NCBI GenBank assembly: GCA_937967375.1
Contig: CALCJF010000008.1
Coordinates: forward strand, 1-64,000
Source of the DNA: an uncultured Leucobacter sp.
GTDB taxonomy: Bacteria > Actinomycetota > Actinomycetes > Actinomycetales > Microbacteriaceae
Reading direction: 5' to 3'
DNA: 64,000 bases
Under the pieces are notes generated by a model that worked only from the letters and a program-made list of their open reading frames with translations, was not told where the DNA came from and searched no databases. The position numbers were made by a program, and so were the translations under genes. Positions 1 through 8,320 of the stretch are shown here, piece after piece. The number at the start of each line of letters is the position of its first letter. The stretch's first letter is position 1.

Positions 1-668
1 CGCTCAACCCGATCCTGAGCATCGAGCGACAGTTCGCCAACATCATCAGGGCGCACCGCAAGGAGTCGCGCAAGCAGTGCCGCGCCGAGGCGCTCCAGGC
101 GCTCGCGAGCGTCGGCATCGCCGGCCCCGAACGCGTGCTCGAGGGCTACGCCCATGAGCTCAGCGGCGGCATGGCGCAACGCGTCGTCATCGCCATGGCG
201 ATGATTCACAATCCACTGCTCCTGCTCGCCGACGAGCCGACCACCGCACTGGACGTGACGGTGCAGCGCCAGATCCTTGATCTGATCACCGGTCTCATCA
301 AAGAAGACAATCGTTCGATGCTGCTCGTGACCCACGACCTCAGCGTGGTGGCGCAGTACTGCACGAGGGTCATGGTGATGTACGCGGGCAAGCCCGTGGA
401 GATCGGCTCGGTTCGGGAGGTCTTCAAGAACCCGAAGCACCCGTACACAAAGGCCCTGCTCGATGCCGTGCCGAAGGCAGACGGCGAGATCAAGGGGTTG
501 AGCGGCTCACTGCCCGACCTCATCAACTATCCGGTCGGCTGCCCTTACGTTTCGCGTTGCAAGTTCGCGAGCGATGTTTGCCTCGAGCGCATGCCCGCGA
601 TGACCGAAGAATCGGGCACCCGCGCGGTTGCGTGCCATCACCAGCTTGTTTCCGCGGAGGTGGCGTAA
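1..668 (+). CDS. Peptide/opine-type ABC transporter ATPase (DppD/OppD family), 5' truncated
   Basis: ATP-hydrolysing subunit of a peptide/nickel-type ABC importer, cytoplasmic. The gene enters from the left edge of the window; the reading frame is open from base 3, so the Walker A region is outside. Visible are the ABC signature (LSGGMAQRV), Walker B with catalytic Glu (LLLLADEP), the D-loop (ALD) and the H-loop (LVTHD). A C-terminal oligopeptide-transporter extension follows, with HPYTKALL and a Cys-rich tail (CPYVSRC, a further Cys, then ACHH) typical of the family. The stop is 2 nt before the start of the next ATPase gene, so the two are co-transcribed. No second permease (DppC type) is visible in the window; it probably lies upstream. 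Confidence 0.93.
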   Translation, partial: LNPILSIERQFANIIRAHRKESRKQCRAEALQALASVGIAGPERVLEGYAHELSGGMAQRVVIAMAMIHNPLLLLADEPTTALDVTVQRQILDLITGLIKEDNRSMLLVTHDLSVVAQYCTRVMVMYAGKPVEIGSVREVFKNPKHPYTKALLDAVPKADGEIKGLSGSLPDLINYPVGCPYVSRCKFASDVCLERMPAMTEESGTRAVACHHQLVSAEVA

Positions 669-670
669 CC

Positions 671-1633
671 ATGGCACTGCTTGAAGTCTCTGGCATCACG
701 AAGGATTTTCGACGCGGCAAGAAGACCGTGCGCGCGGTTGACGATGTCAGCTTCTCGATCGAGCAAGGGCAGACGATGAGCCTCATCGGCGAGAGCGGAT
801 CGGGCAAATCGACAGTCGGCAGGATCGTGCTCGGACTGTTGAAACCTGAACACGGGAAGGTCGTGTTCGACGGCAAGGATCTCACCGCCATGTCTCCGCG
901 TGAGCTTCGCCGAGTCAGGTCTGATCTCTCAGTCGTGTTTCAGGAGCCCTACGAGTCGCTCAACCCGAGAATGACGGTGGAGAGCATCATCGGCGAGCCG
1001 ATCAGCATCTTCTCGCCCGAGGTCTCGCGAGCTGAACGCCGCGACCGCGTGGTCTCGGTGCTCGAAGAGGTGGGCCTCAGCTCAGCGGTGCTGAAACGGC
1101 ACCCAGCAGACATGAGCGGCGGTCAGCAGCAGCGCATCGGCATCGCGCGCGCGCTCATCGTGAACCCGAAGCTCATCGTGCTCGACGAACCCACGTCTTC
1201 ACTCGACCTCACCGTTCGGGCCACGATTCTCAACCTGCTGAAGGATCTGCAGAAGTCGCACGACCTCACCTACCTCTTCATCTCGCACGACATCGCGACG
1301 GTTCGCTTCTTCAGCAATACCACCGCCGTGATGTACATGGGCCGGTTCATGGAGACCGGCCCCGCCGCGCAGATCATCGATGACCCACAGCACCCGTACA
1401 GCGTGGCGCTGCTGTCATCCACGCTCTCAGTCGACCCCGACGAGAAGTCCGTCTCGAAACGATTGAGCGGCGATATTCCGAGCCCGGCGACCGTGTTTCC
1501 GGGCTGTCCGCTCTACAGCAGATGCCCCATCGCGATCCCAGAGTGCAACGAGACACCGGTACCGCTCAGGGCGATCACAGACGAACGTTCGGCGGCGTGC
1601 ATCCGCCTCGAGCAGAAGGTGGCAGCACGATGA
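671..1633 (+). CDS. Peptide-type ABC transporter ATPase (DppF/OppF family)
   Basis: Second ATPase of the importer, 320 aa, a usual length for DppF. Walker A GESGSGKST lies at about residues 40-48. The Q-loop (VFQEP), signature MSGGQQQRIG, Walker B LIVLDEPTSSLD and H-loop FISHD follow in order. The C-terminal oligopeptide extension has HPYSVALL and a Cys pair CPLYSRC. I chose the ATG at 671, preceded by a GGAGG-like stretch inside the end of the previous gene. A longer frame upstream overlaps the preceding gene extensively and is not homologous in appearance. Its stop overlaps the permease start (ATGA at 1630-1633), so translation is probably coupled. Confidence 0.95.
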   Translation: MALLEVSGITKDFRRGKKTVRAVDDVSFSIEQGQTMSLIGESGSGKSTVGRIVLGLLKPEHGKVVFDGKDLTAMSPRELRRVRSDLSVVFQEPYESLNPRMTVESIIGEPISIFSPEVSRAERRDRVVSVLEEVGLSSAVLKRHPADMSGGQQQRIGIARALIVNPKLIVLDEPTSSLDLTVRATILNLLKDLQKSHDLTYLFISHDIATVRFFSNTTAVMYMGRFMETGPAAQIIDDPQHPYSVALLSSTLSVDPDEKSVSKRLSGDIPSPATVFPGCPLYSRCPIAIPECNETPVPLRAITDERSAACIRLEQKVAAR

Positions 1634-2643
1634 AGAACGCCGTCATATTCACACTCAAGCGCATTGCGCTTCTACCGCTCATGTTCTTTGTGCTCGCGAC
1701 GCTCACGTTCAGCTTGATCCTGCTGATTCCAGGCGATCCCGCTTCGCTCATCCTCGGCGACTTCGCAACTGATGACCAGCTCGAGCAGGTGAGAGAGGAA
1801 CTCGGCTTCAACCGTCCGCTCGGGGCACAGTACGTTTCATTCATGCTCGGAGCGATTCAGGGCGACCTCGGCAACTCGTATCTGACCGGATCTTCGGTGA
1901 TGGGTGAGCTCATGCGCCGCCTGCCGAATACGCTCGTGTTGATCGTGCCGTCGCTTCTGCTGGCGGCGCTGATCGGCACCGGCATCGGCGCACTCGGCGC
2001 CTACTACCAGCGCCGCACCACAGGCAGGATCGCGTCGCTCTTCATCTCCGTGGCCCAGGGCATTCCGCCGTTCTTTCTCGGCGTCGTGCTGATCTTTCTC
2101 TTCGTATTCGAGTTCCGCATCTTCCCGACACCCACCGGCATGCTCTACTCCTCGACTCCGCCGTCGCCTGAAATCACCGGAGTCACTCTGCTCGACGCAG
2201 TGCTGAGCGGCAATACGAGCCTGCTCGGGGCTGTCGCAGCCCACGCGATTCTGCCGGTGCTCAGCACGGCCGTATTTCTCGCTGCATACTTCGCGAAAAC
2301 CGTTCGCACCTCGACAACGCAGGCACTCGTGCAGCCGCAGATCGAGTTCGCGCGCGGCTGCGGCCTGTCCGAGTGGCAGGTGATCCGTTACGCGCTGCTT
2401 TCATCGCGCACATCGGTGCTGACGTACACGGCGATCCTGTTCGGCGTGAGTCTCAGCGCGCAGGCGATCATCGAGGTGGTGTTCTCGTGGCCGGGAGCCG
2501 GCGCATGGGCGCTCGATGGCGTGTTGAAGGGTGACCTACCGGTGATCCAGGGCTTCATCCTCGTGACCGGCTCGGTCGTGATTGTCGCGTACATCCTGCT
2601 CGACGTCGCCGTCGCACTGCTCGATCCCCGCATTCGTTTCTAA
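1630..2643 (+). CDS. Peptide-type ABC transporter permease (DppB family)
   Basis: Integral membrane permease of 337 aa. It starts with a short cytoplasmic segment and a first hydrophobic helix (LLPLMFFVLATLTFSLILLI) followed by the periplasmic-type GDPAS/LG region of DppB proteins. About five further membrane segments follow. The cytoplasmic EAA-type loop is seen as ARGCGLSEWQVIRYALL near residue 240. The ATG at 1630 overlaps the stop of the upstream ATPase. Having the permease downstream of both ATPases, just before the binding protein, is a less common order than dppABCDF. A DppC-type partner is expected but not in the window. Confidence 0.93.
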   Translation: MKNAVIFTLKRIALLPLMFFVLATLTFSLILLIPGDPASLILGDFATDDQLEQVREELGFNRPLGAQYVSFMLGAIQGDLGNSYLTGSSVMGELMRRLPNTLVLIVPSLLLAALIGTGIGALGAYYQRRTTGRIASLFISVAQGIPPFFLGVVLIFLFVFEFRIFPTPTGMLYSSTPPSPEITGVTLLDAVLSGNTSLLGAVAAHAILPVLSTAVFLAAYFAKTVRTSTTQALVQPQIEFARGCGLSEWQVIRYALLSSRTSVLTYTAILFGVSLSAQAIIEVVFSWPGAGAWALDGVLKGDLPVIQGFILVTGSVVIVAYILLDVAVALLDPRIRF

Positions 2644-2670
2644 TTCGTGACCTTCAACTCGTTTGCGTAC

Positions 2671-2700
2671 TTGACCATCCATTCATCTTCAATTTACTAT
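2671..2700 (+). promoter_or_regulatory. Candidate sigma70-type promoter for the binding-protein gene
   Basis: In an unusually AT-rich 90-base gap there is TTGACC at 2671-2676 and TACTAT at 2695-2700, spaced 18 nt. This would give the solute-binding protein its own transcript in addition to read-through from the permease. Assignment is by eye. Confidence 0.4.
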
Positions 2701-2730
2701 CAAGTGACTCATTCTATTAAAGGAGTAAAC

Positions 2731-4341
2731 ATGGGCGTTTCACTTCGTAAGAGAACCTTCTCAGCGATCGGTCTGATCTCTGCGGGTTCGCTGCTGCTCG
2801 CAGGTTGCAGCCTGCAAGAAGACACGAGCGGCGGTGACAAGGTCGCCGCCGACACCAGCTTCAGCTATGCGGTCGCCGGCGTTCCCGACCATCTCGACCA
2901 AAGCCCCTGGGGTGGCCAGCCGAGCAAGATCGTCTACTCGGTCTTCGACTCGACCCTGGTGCGTTACATGGGCGGCTGCGATGTACTCGGCGAGTCGAAA
3001 GATCTCGCTCCCCACCTCGCGAAGTCGTGGGATCTCGCAGATGACGGCAAGAGTGTCGTCTTTCACCTGAGCGACGCGGTCAGCAATGCGGGCAACGAGC
3101 TCACTTCAGAAGACGTCAAGTGGAGCGTCGAGCGTCAGCTCGCGCTCGAGCCCTTCATCAAGACTGCACTCGGATTCATCGGGCGCTACAACATTGACGA
3201 CCTCGTCACGATCATCGATGACAAAACGGTGCAGATGAACGTGCTCGAGTCGACCTCGTTTGATGTGATGCAGTTCGCGAGCGTGCTGCTGACGATTCAA
3301 GACAGCACTGAGGGGAAGAAGCACGTGACCCCCGAGGATCCCTGGGCGGCCGAGTTCTTCAAGACCAACTCGGCCAACTTCGGCCCCTGGCAGGTCGACC
3401 GCTTCGAGCCCGGCACCGAGGTCGTCTTCTCGGAGAACCCGAACTACACCTTCGACCGCGGCAACTTCGATTCGGTCACCCTGACCGCAGTCCCAGACTC
3501 GGCAACGCGCATGCAGCTCGTGCGTTCGGGCGATGTCGAGTGGTCTGATGCGCTGACGCTCGCAGAATACGACCAGCTCCGCGATGCTGAGGGCGTCACC
3601 GTAGAGAACTGCGTCTCTGCGGATCGCGACGAGATCTTCCTGCAGCAGAACAACGAACTGTTCAAGGATGTCCGCGTGCGCCAGGCCATCTCGATGGCGA
3701 TCAACCGCGATCAGATTACCGAGAACATCTACCGCGATCTGGGCAAGAGCGCGAAGCACGGCGTGCCGCAGTACTACGACTTCCCCGAGCCGAAAGAGGT
3801 CTACACCTACGACCCCGAGGATGCGAAGAAGCTGCTGGCTGAGGCCGGCTACCCCGACGGGTTCACCTTCACCGCGCTCTACAGCGCATCGCGCCCCGGC
3901 CCCTGGGTCGAGCCGCTCGCCATCCAGGTGCAGGCAGACCTGAAGGAGATCGGCATCGACATGCAATTGCAGAACGTGGCCGGCGCCGCCGAGTTCTTCC
4001 AGCTCGTGCGAGAGGGTCGCTACGACGCGACCTTCTACAGCGACTCGACCTTCGTTGCTGACGCGACCTACGGAGCCGCCGCGTTCACGCTGTCGACGTC
4101 AGCGATCAACAGCTTCGGGTACAACAGCCCCGAATACGATGCACTCGTCGGCAAGGCGCAGACCGCGGCCCCCGACGAGCGTCAGCAGTTGATTTCTGAC
4201 ATCGCGGCTCTCGGCACGACCGATATGCCGATCGTCTACATCGTAGACAGCGCGAACGCGCAGGCCCACAGGTCGAACGTGACCGGCTTCTACAACAGCC
4301 CGCTCCGCACCATCAACCCGTCTCTGCTGAGCGCAGAGTAA
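2731..4341 (+). CDS. ABC transporter substrate-binding lipoprotein (family 5)
   Basis: Extracytoplasmic solute-binding protein of 536 aa, lipid-anchored outside the membrane. The N-terminus has a basic n-region (LRKRTF), a hydrophobic core and a lipobox LAGC with the lipidated Cys at about residue 26. The mature part has the SBP_bac_5 layout, including the family motif region DVRVRQAISMAINRDQI and a later YDPEDAKKLLAEAGYPDGF segment. I chose the ATG at 2731 because AGGAG lies 7 nt upstream and it gives an intact signal peptide; an upstream GTG would add an unconvincing 28-residue leader. The substrate is not visible. Neighbouring amide- and ureide-cleaving enzymes suggest a small N-containing compound rather than a true peptide. 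Confidence 0.94.
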   Translation: MGVSLRKRTFSAIGLISAGSLLLAGCSLQEDTSGGDKVAADTSFSYAVAGVPDHLDQSPWGGQPSKIVYSVFDSTLVRYMGGCDVLGESKDLAPHLAKSWDLADDGKSVVFHLSDAVSNAGNELTSEDVKWSVERQLALEPFIKTALGFIGRYNIDDLVTIIDDKTVQMNVLESTSFDVMQFASVLLTIQDSTEGKKHVTPEDPWAAEFFKTNSANFGPWQVDRFEPGTEVVFSENPNYTFDRGNFDSVTLTAVPDSATRMQLVRSGDVEWSDALTLAEYDQLRDAEGVTVENCVSADRDEIFLQQNNELFKDVRVRQAISMAINRDQITENIYRDLGKSAKHGVPQYYDFPEPKEVYTYDPEDAKKLLAEAGYPDGFTFTALYSASRPGPWVEPLAIQVQADLKEIGIDMQLQNVAGAAEFFQLVREGRYDATFYSDSTFVADATYGAAAFTLSTSAINSFGYNSPEYDALVGKAQTAAPDERQQLISDIAALGTTDMPIVYIVDSANAQAHRSNVTGFYNSPLRTINPSLLSAE

Positions 4342-4360
4342 TTCCGAAAGAGGTGACCCA

Positions 4361-4981
4361 GTGGATCAGAAGGAACTTCGCGACGCAGCGTTGATCGTCA
4401 TCGATATGCAGAACGGTTTCTGCCACCCCGAGGGATCCGTCGCCAGGGCGATGGATATCGAAGACAATCTGGCGGTGATTCCGGTAATCGGCAGACTCGT
4501 CGACGCAGCGCACGAATCGGGCCTTCCGGTCTTCTGGGTCACTCAGGAGCATCTTGCCGATGACCGGTCGATCGACCGCTCTCGGCTCAAGAACCCCCAG
4601 ACCGAGCTCTCGCTTCCCCCCTGCGTGCGGGGCAGCTGGGACGCCGAACTGGTAGACGAGCTGCGCGAGCGGGTGACCCCCGACGACGTGCGCATCGTGA
4701 AGCACCGCGCGAGCGGCTTCTACGGCACGGGGCTTGAGGTTGATCTGCGCATGCGGGGCATCCGCGAGGTGCTCATCTGCGGCGTTTCGAGCAGCTACTG
4801 CGTCGATGGCACGGCCCGCGATGCCTACTCTCGCGATCTGCGCGTGACGGTCATCGAGGACGGTTGCGCCTCGCCCTGGCGCGATCTTCACGAGGCCACG
4901 ATGAAGAACGTTTCCATCTTCCTGGGAACTGTCGAGTCGAGCGACAGCATTCTTGGCGCAATACAGACAACGAAGAACTGA
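4361..4981 (+). CDS. Isochorismatase-family cysteine hydrolase (amide/carbamoyl hydrolase)
   Basis: Cytoplasmic hydrolase of 206 aa with the cysteine-hydrolase fold shared by nicotinamidase, N-carbamoylsarcosine amidase, ureidoacrylate amidase and maleamate amidase. The catalytic triad is visible: Asp15 in VIDMQNGF, Lys114 in RIVKHRASGF and nucleophile Cys147 in GVSSSYCVDGTARDA. It starts at GTG 4361, with GAAAGAGG about 7 nt upstream. It sits 19 nt after the binding-protein gene and is followed directly by an aminotransferase. Next to a hydantoinase, an N-carbamoyl amino acid amidohydrolase role is attractive, but the exact amide substrate cannot be read from sequence. Confidence 0.9.
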   Translation: MDQKELRDAALIVIDMQNGFCHPEGSVARAMDIEDNLAVIPVIGRLVDAAHESGLPVFWVTQEHLADDRSIDRSRLKNPQTELSLPPCVRGSWDAELVDELRERVTPDDVRIVKHRASGFYGTGLEVDLRMRGIREVLICGVSSSYCVDGTARDAYSRDLRVTVIEDGCASPWRDLHEATMKNVSIFLGTVESSDSILGAIQTTKN

Positions 4982-4991
4982 GGAGAGACAG

Positions 4992-5936
4992 TTGGCGAAC
5001 AACGAACAGACAGTGAACGACCCGAAACAGGTGGAGTACCTGCTGCACGACGGTGAACTCGTGCCCTACGCGGACGCGAAGCTGCATGTGCTGAGCACCA
5101 CACTGAAGTACGGGGTGGGTGTCTTCGAGGGCTTCCGTGCCTACTGGTCTGACGACGACAACCAGCTGTATGCCTTCCGCGTGCAGGACCATATGAAGCG
5201 CCTCATCGACTCCATGCGCGTCGTCGAGATCGACGGGCCGACCGACATCGAGGTGCTCTCAGAGCAGCTGCTCGGCCTCGTGCGCGCCAACAATCTCAAG
5301 TGCAACCTGCACATGCGCGCCCAGGTGTTCGTCGACTCGGCCGACGGCAAGCCCGACGACACAGGCCCCTCGACCACCTACATGGCCGCCATTCCCATGG
5401 GCAACTACTTCGGCGCGACCGGCCTCAACGTGCAGATCAGCAGCTGGGCGAGGCTCTCGGATCGCTCGATGCCGCCGCGGGTGAAGTCGATCGCGAACTA
5501 CCAGAACGGCCGATTGGCACTGCTCGAGGCGCGGCGCAACGGCTACGACGCGGCGTTGCTGCTGACGCAGGAAGGTTACGTGGCCGAGGGTGCTGGGTAC
5601 AACGTCTTCATTTACCGAAACGGCCGCCTCGCCACTCCCCCTTCGACCAACAGTATTCTCGAGGGTGTCACCCGAGACTCGGTGATCCAGCTCGTCGAAA
5701 AGCAGCTCGGCCTCGAACTCGAGGTGCGCCCAATCGATCGCACCGAGCTCTACTCATCAGATGAGGTGTTCGTGTGCGGCAGTGCCGCCGAGGTGAACCA
5801 CGTGAAGAGCGTGGACCGTCACCCCATCGGCGATGCATCGGCTGGCGAGATCACCGCACAGCTGCAGAAGCTCTACCAAGACGCGGTGCGCGGCAAGGTT
5901 GCAGGCTTCGAGCACTGGGCGCAGCCGGTCTACTGA
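4992..5936 (+). CDS. Class IV (branched-chain/D-amino-acid type) aminotransferase
   Basis: PLP enzyme of 314 aa, the length of short IlvE proteins. The PLP-binding Lys is about residue 165 (PPRVKSIANYQNGRLAL). Glu at about 199 (YVAEGAGYN) is the usual pyridine-N contact. The N-terminal LKYGVGVFEGFRAY and the C-terminal EVFVCGSAAEV match branched-chain aminotransferases. I chose the TTG at 4992 because GGAGAG lies about 5 nt upstream and homologous-looking sequence begins there; an earlier frame start overlaps the previous gene. Its location inside a catabolic operon argues for deamination of an amino acid released by the neighbouring hydrolases, not only for valine/leucine/isoleucine synthesis. 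Class IV also contains D-amino acid transaminases, so stereospecificity is open. Confidence 0.88.
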   Translation: MANNEQTVNDPKQVEYLLHDGELVPYADAKLHVLSTTLKYGVGVFEGFRAYWSDDDNQLYAFRVQDHMKRLIDSMRVVEIDGPTDIEVLSEQLLGLVRANNLKCNLHMRAQVFVDSADGKPDDTGPSTTYMAAIPMGNYFGATGLNVQISSWARLSDRSMPPRVKSIANYQNGRLALLEARRNGYDAALLLTQEGYVAEGAGYNVFIYRNGRLATPPSTNSILEGVTRDSVIQLVEKQLGLELEVRPIDRTELYSSDEVFVCGSAAEVNHVKSVDRHPIGDASAGEITAQLQKLYQDAVRGKVAGFEHWAQPVY

Positions 5937-5965
5937 CCCGACGTCGAGACACGAGCAGGCTGCAC

Positions 5966-6880
5966 ATGACCATCAGAAGCGTCGGGCCGTTGCCCGCCTC
6001 GCCGACGTACGCGGCGACGGGCGAACCGATCATCATCGTCAGCGAGGGAGAAGTCTTCAGAGTCGAGACACCGAGCATCCTCAGCAGGGATGGCTTCGAA
6101 GAGGCGACCGACTTCTCGCACTTCGCGATCCCGGTCACCGGGCCGATTTTCATCGACGGCGCACTCCCCGGCGACCTCGTGCAGATCGACATTCACGACA
6201 TCGAGATCGCCGACCGCGGTGCGATGGTCACCATGCCGGGGCGCGGCGGCTTCAGCAGTGAGTTCGAATCGTTCGGCCACGTGGTCGAAATTCGCGACGG
6301 AATGGTGCAGTTCGACGAGCACGTCATGGTGCCCGTCAATAGGATGATCGGCAAGCTCGGTCTCGCGCCGGCGACTGGCAACCCGAGTTCGAGCACCGTC
6401 GGCACCTTCGCCGGAAACATGGACTGCAAAGAACTCACGACCGGTGCAAGCATTATCGTTCCAGTCGAGCTCGAGGGCGGCCACCTCTACCTCGGCGATC
6501 TGCACGCCGCGCAGGGCGACGGCGAGTCATCACTTACCGCGGTAGAGGTCGAAGGCGCAGTGACCTTGTCGTGCCGCGTCATCAAGAACGCCCAGTTGCA
6601 GCGCCCGATGCTCCGATCCGGCGGCCGTGTCATCACCATGGGTGACGGCGACACGCTCGATGAGGCGGCACAGCTCGCGCTCGACGACATGCTCCATTTG
6701 ATCCAAGAGGATCGCGGTTGGCGTCGCGAAAAAGCCGCGATGCTCATCAGCGCCGCCGGCGATGTCGCGATCTCCCAACTCGTCAACCCGAGGCGCTCCG
6801 TCAAGGTGCTGCTCGACGAGCGCTACTTCACGCGCACCCCCCTCTTCTCTGCGCACGCAGACAGCTCCATCGAAAGGTAA
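5966..6880 (+). CDS. Acetamidase/formamidase family protein
   Basis: A 304-aa member of the FmdA/AmdA amidase family, which releases ammonia from small amides. The typical acidic, Gly-rich beta core is visible: GALPGDLVQIDIHDIEIAD near residue 75, the N-terminal half of the SSTVGTFAGNMDCKELT region near 145, and GGHLYLGDLHAAQGDGE near 175. That last motif is the family hallmark with acidic and His metal-ligand candidates. I chose the ATG at 5966 because earlier frame starts run into the aminotransferase gene; the ribosome-binding site is weak. It lies 29 nt after the aminotransferase and 5 nt before the hydantoinase, so it belongs to the same transcript. Confidence 0.9.
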   Translation: MTIRSVGPLPASPTYAATGEPIIIVSEGEVFRVETPSILSRDGFEEATDFSHFAIPVTGPIFIDGALPGDLVQIDIHDIEIADRGAMVTMPGRGGFSSEFESFGHVVEIRDGMVQFDEHVMVPVNRMIGKLGLAPATGNPSSSTVGTFAGNMDCKELTTGASIIVPVELEGGHLYLGDLHAAQGDGESSLTAVEVEGAVTLSCRVIKNAQLQRPMLRSGGRVITMGDGDTLDEAAQLALDDMLHLIQEDRGWRREKAAMLISAAGDVAISQLVNPRRSVKVLLDERYFTRTPLFSAHADSSIER

Positions 6881-6885
6881 CCCTC

Positions 6886-8310
6886 ATGCTCGATCTTCTT
6901 CTCACCAACGGACTCGTCGTCACCGAATACGGAGCAAAGCAGCTCGACATCGGCATTCTCGGTGGCAAGATCGTCTCGCTCGTTGAGAGCGGCCGCTCGC
7001 TCGCTGAAGAGGCGCGAGAGACTGTCGACCTCGGCGGGCAACTGGTGGTACCAGGCGGTATCGACCCGCACGTGCACACCAACTCCGTGCTGCCGACTGC
7101 TGCCGACAGTGGCATCATGTGCTTCGGCGCAGACCGCGCGAGCGAGGGCGCAATCTACGGAGGCACCACGACCCTTATCGATTTCGCGCACTGGCATCCC
7201 GGCGACAATCTCGAGGATTCTTTCGCTCGCAAGGCGAAGGAGTGGGATGGCCTCACCTACACCGACTACGCGCTGCACGGAACGTTCCGCGAACAGGAGA
7301 TCCCGTTCGAAGTGCTCGACCAAGTGCCAGATGCCATCGCCAACGGGCACGGCAGCTGGAAGGTGTGGATGACAAACACCACCCCCACCCGCCCGCACCA
7401 GAAGACTGATCTCGGCAACATCTGGGGTCTCATGGAGAAGGTGGCTGAGGCCGGTGCCATGCTCGCGGTGCACGCGGAAGACGATGAGCTCGTGATGTAT
7501 GCCTACAAACGCCTCGAGCGGGCGCAGCAGACCGATCTGCAGTACATGCCAGACGCGCACAACAACATCTCTGAGAAGATCTCGTTCGAGCGGGTCATCT
7601 CCCTCGCCGAGTACACCGGGGCTCCCATCTATCTGATGCACGTCAGCGCGAAAGAGGGCGTCGAGGCCATCGCGAAGGCTCGCGGGCGCGGCCTTCCCGT
7701 TTACGGCGAGATCCTGCCGCACTACGCCTACTTCACCGCTGAGGATTACAAGCACCCGCACGGCGCGATCTACCACACCTACCCGTCGCTGAAGTCTGAG
7801 GCCGACCGCGACTCGATGTGGGAGGCACTCATCGCAGGCACGGTGAGCACGCTCGCGACCGACGGCGTCTGCACCGATTTCGATGTGAAGACCCGCGGCC
7901 GCACCATCTTCGACACGACCGGCGGCTTCGCCGGTATCGAGATGCGCATGGCAGTCGCATACACCGAGGGGGTGCACAAGCGCGGCATTGATCTGAACCG
8001 TTACGTTGACTTCACCTCGGCGAACGCGGCAAGGATCCTGGGCCTGCATCCGCAGAAGGGTGTGATCGCAATCGGCTCCGATGCCGACCTCGCGGTGCTC
8101 GACACTGGCGTCAGCAGGGTGATCACCAAGGACGACCTGCACGAGGCCGATTACACCGCGTGGGAGGGCTACCGCGTCGAGGCGTGGCCGAGCATGACGG
8201 TGCTGCGCGGACACATCATGATGCAGGACGGCGAGCTCAAGCAGGGCCCCATCGGTCATCTGCTGAAGCAGCACGTCGGCAAAGACGTGCGCAGCCGTCC
8301 CGCCTGCTGA
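6886..8310 (+). CDS. Dihydropyrimidinase/hydantoinase-type amidohydrolase
   Basis: Cyclic-amide hydrolase of 474 aa (D-hydantoinase, dihydropyrimidinase or phenylhydantoinase type), binuclear metal enzyme of the cytoplasm. Metal ligands can be placed: HxH at 62/64 (GGIDPHVHTN), carboxylated Lys at about 159 (GSWKVWMT), His at about 196 (LAVHAEDD), His at about 252 (IYLMHVSAKEG) and Asp at about 326 (LATDGVCTD). After the last Asp the usual HCPF is replaced by GVCTDFD, so the substrate pocket is not that of classic D-hydantoinases. The ATG at 6886 lies 5 nt after the amidase stop; an AAAGG stretch overlaps that stop and serves as the ribosome-binding site. Confidence 0.9.
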   Translation: MLDLLLTNGLVVTEYGAKQLDIGILGGKIVSLVESGRSLAEEARETVDLGGQLVVPGGIDPHVHTNSVLPTAADSGIMCFGADRASEGAIYGGTTTLIDFAHWHPGDNLEDSFARKAKEWDGLTYTDYALHGTFREQEIPFEVLDQVPDAIANGHGSWKVWMTNTTPTRPHQKTDLGNIWGLMEKVAEAGAMLAVHAEDDELVMYAYKRLERAQQTDLQYMPDAHNNISEKISFERVISLAEYTGAPIYLMHVSAKEGVEAIAKARGRGLPVYGEILPHYAYFTAEDYKHPHGAIYHTYPSLKSEADRDSMWEALIAGTVSTLATDGVCTDFDVKTRGRTIFDTTGGFAGIEMRMAVAYTEGVHKRGIDLNRYVDFTSANAARILGLHPQKGVIAIGSDADLAVLDTGVSRVITKDDLHEADYTAWEGYRVEAWPSMTVLRGHIMMQDGELKQGPIGHLLKQHVGKDVRSRPAC

Positions 8311-8320
8311 AAGGATCAGG

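Noticed and set aside
4992..5936. Calling the class IV aminotransferase the biosynthetic ilvE
   Set aside because: Motifs fit, but the catabolic operon context and lack of other ilv genes make the symbol unsafe.
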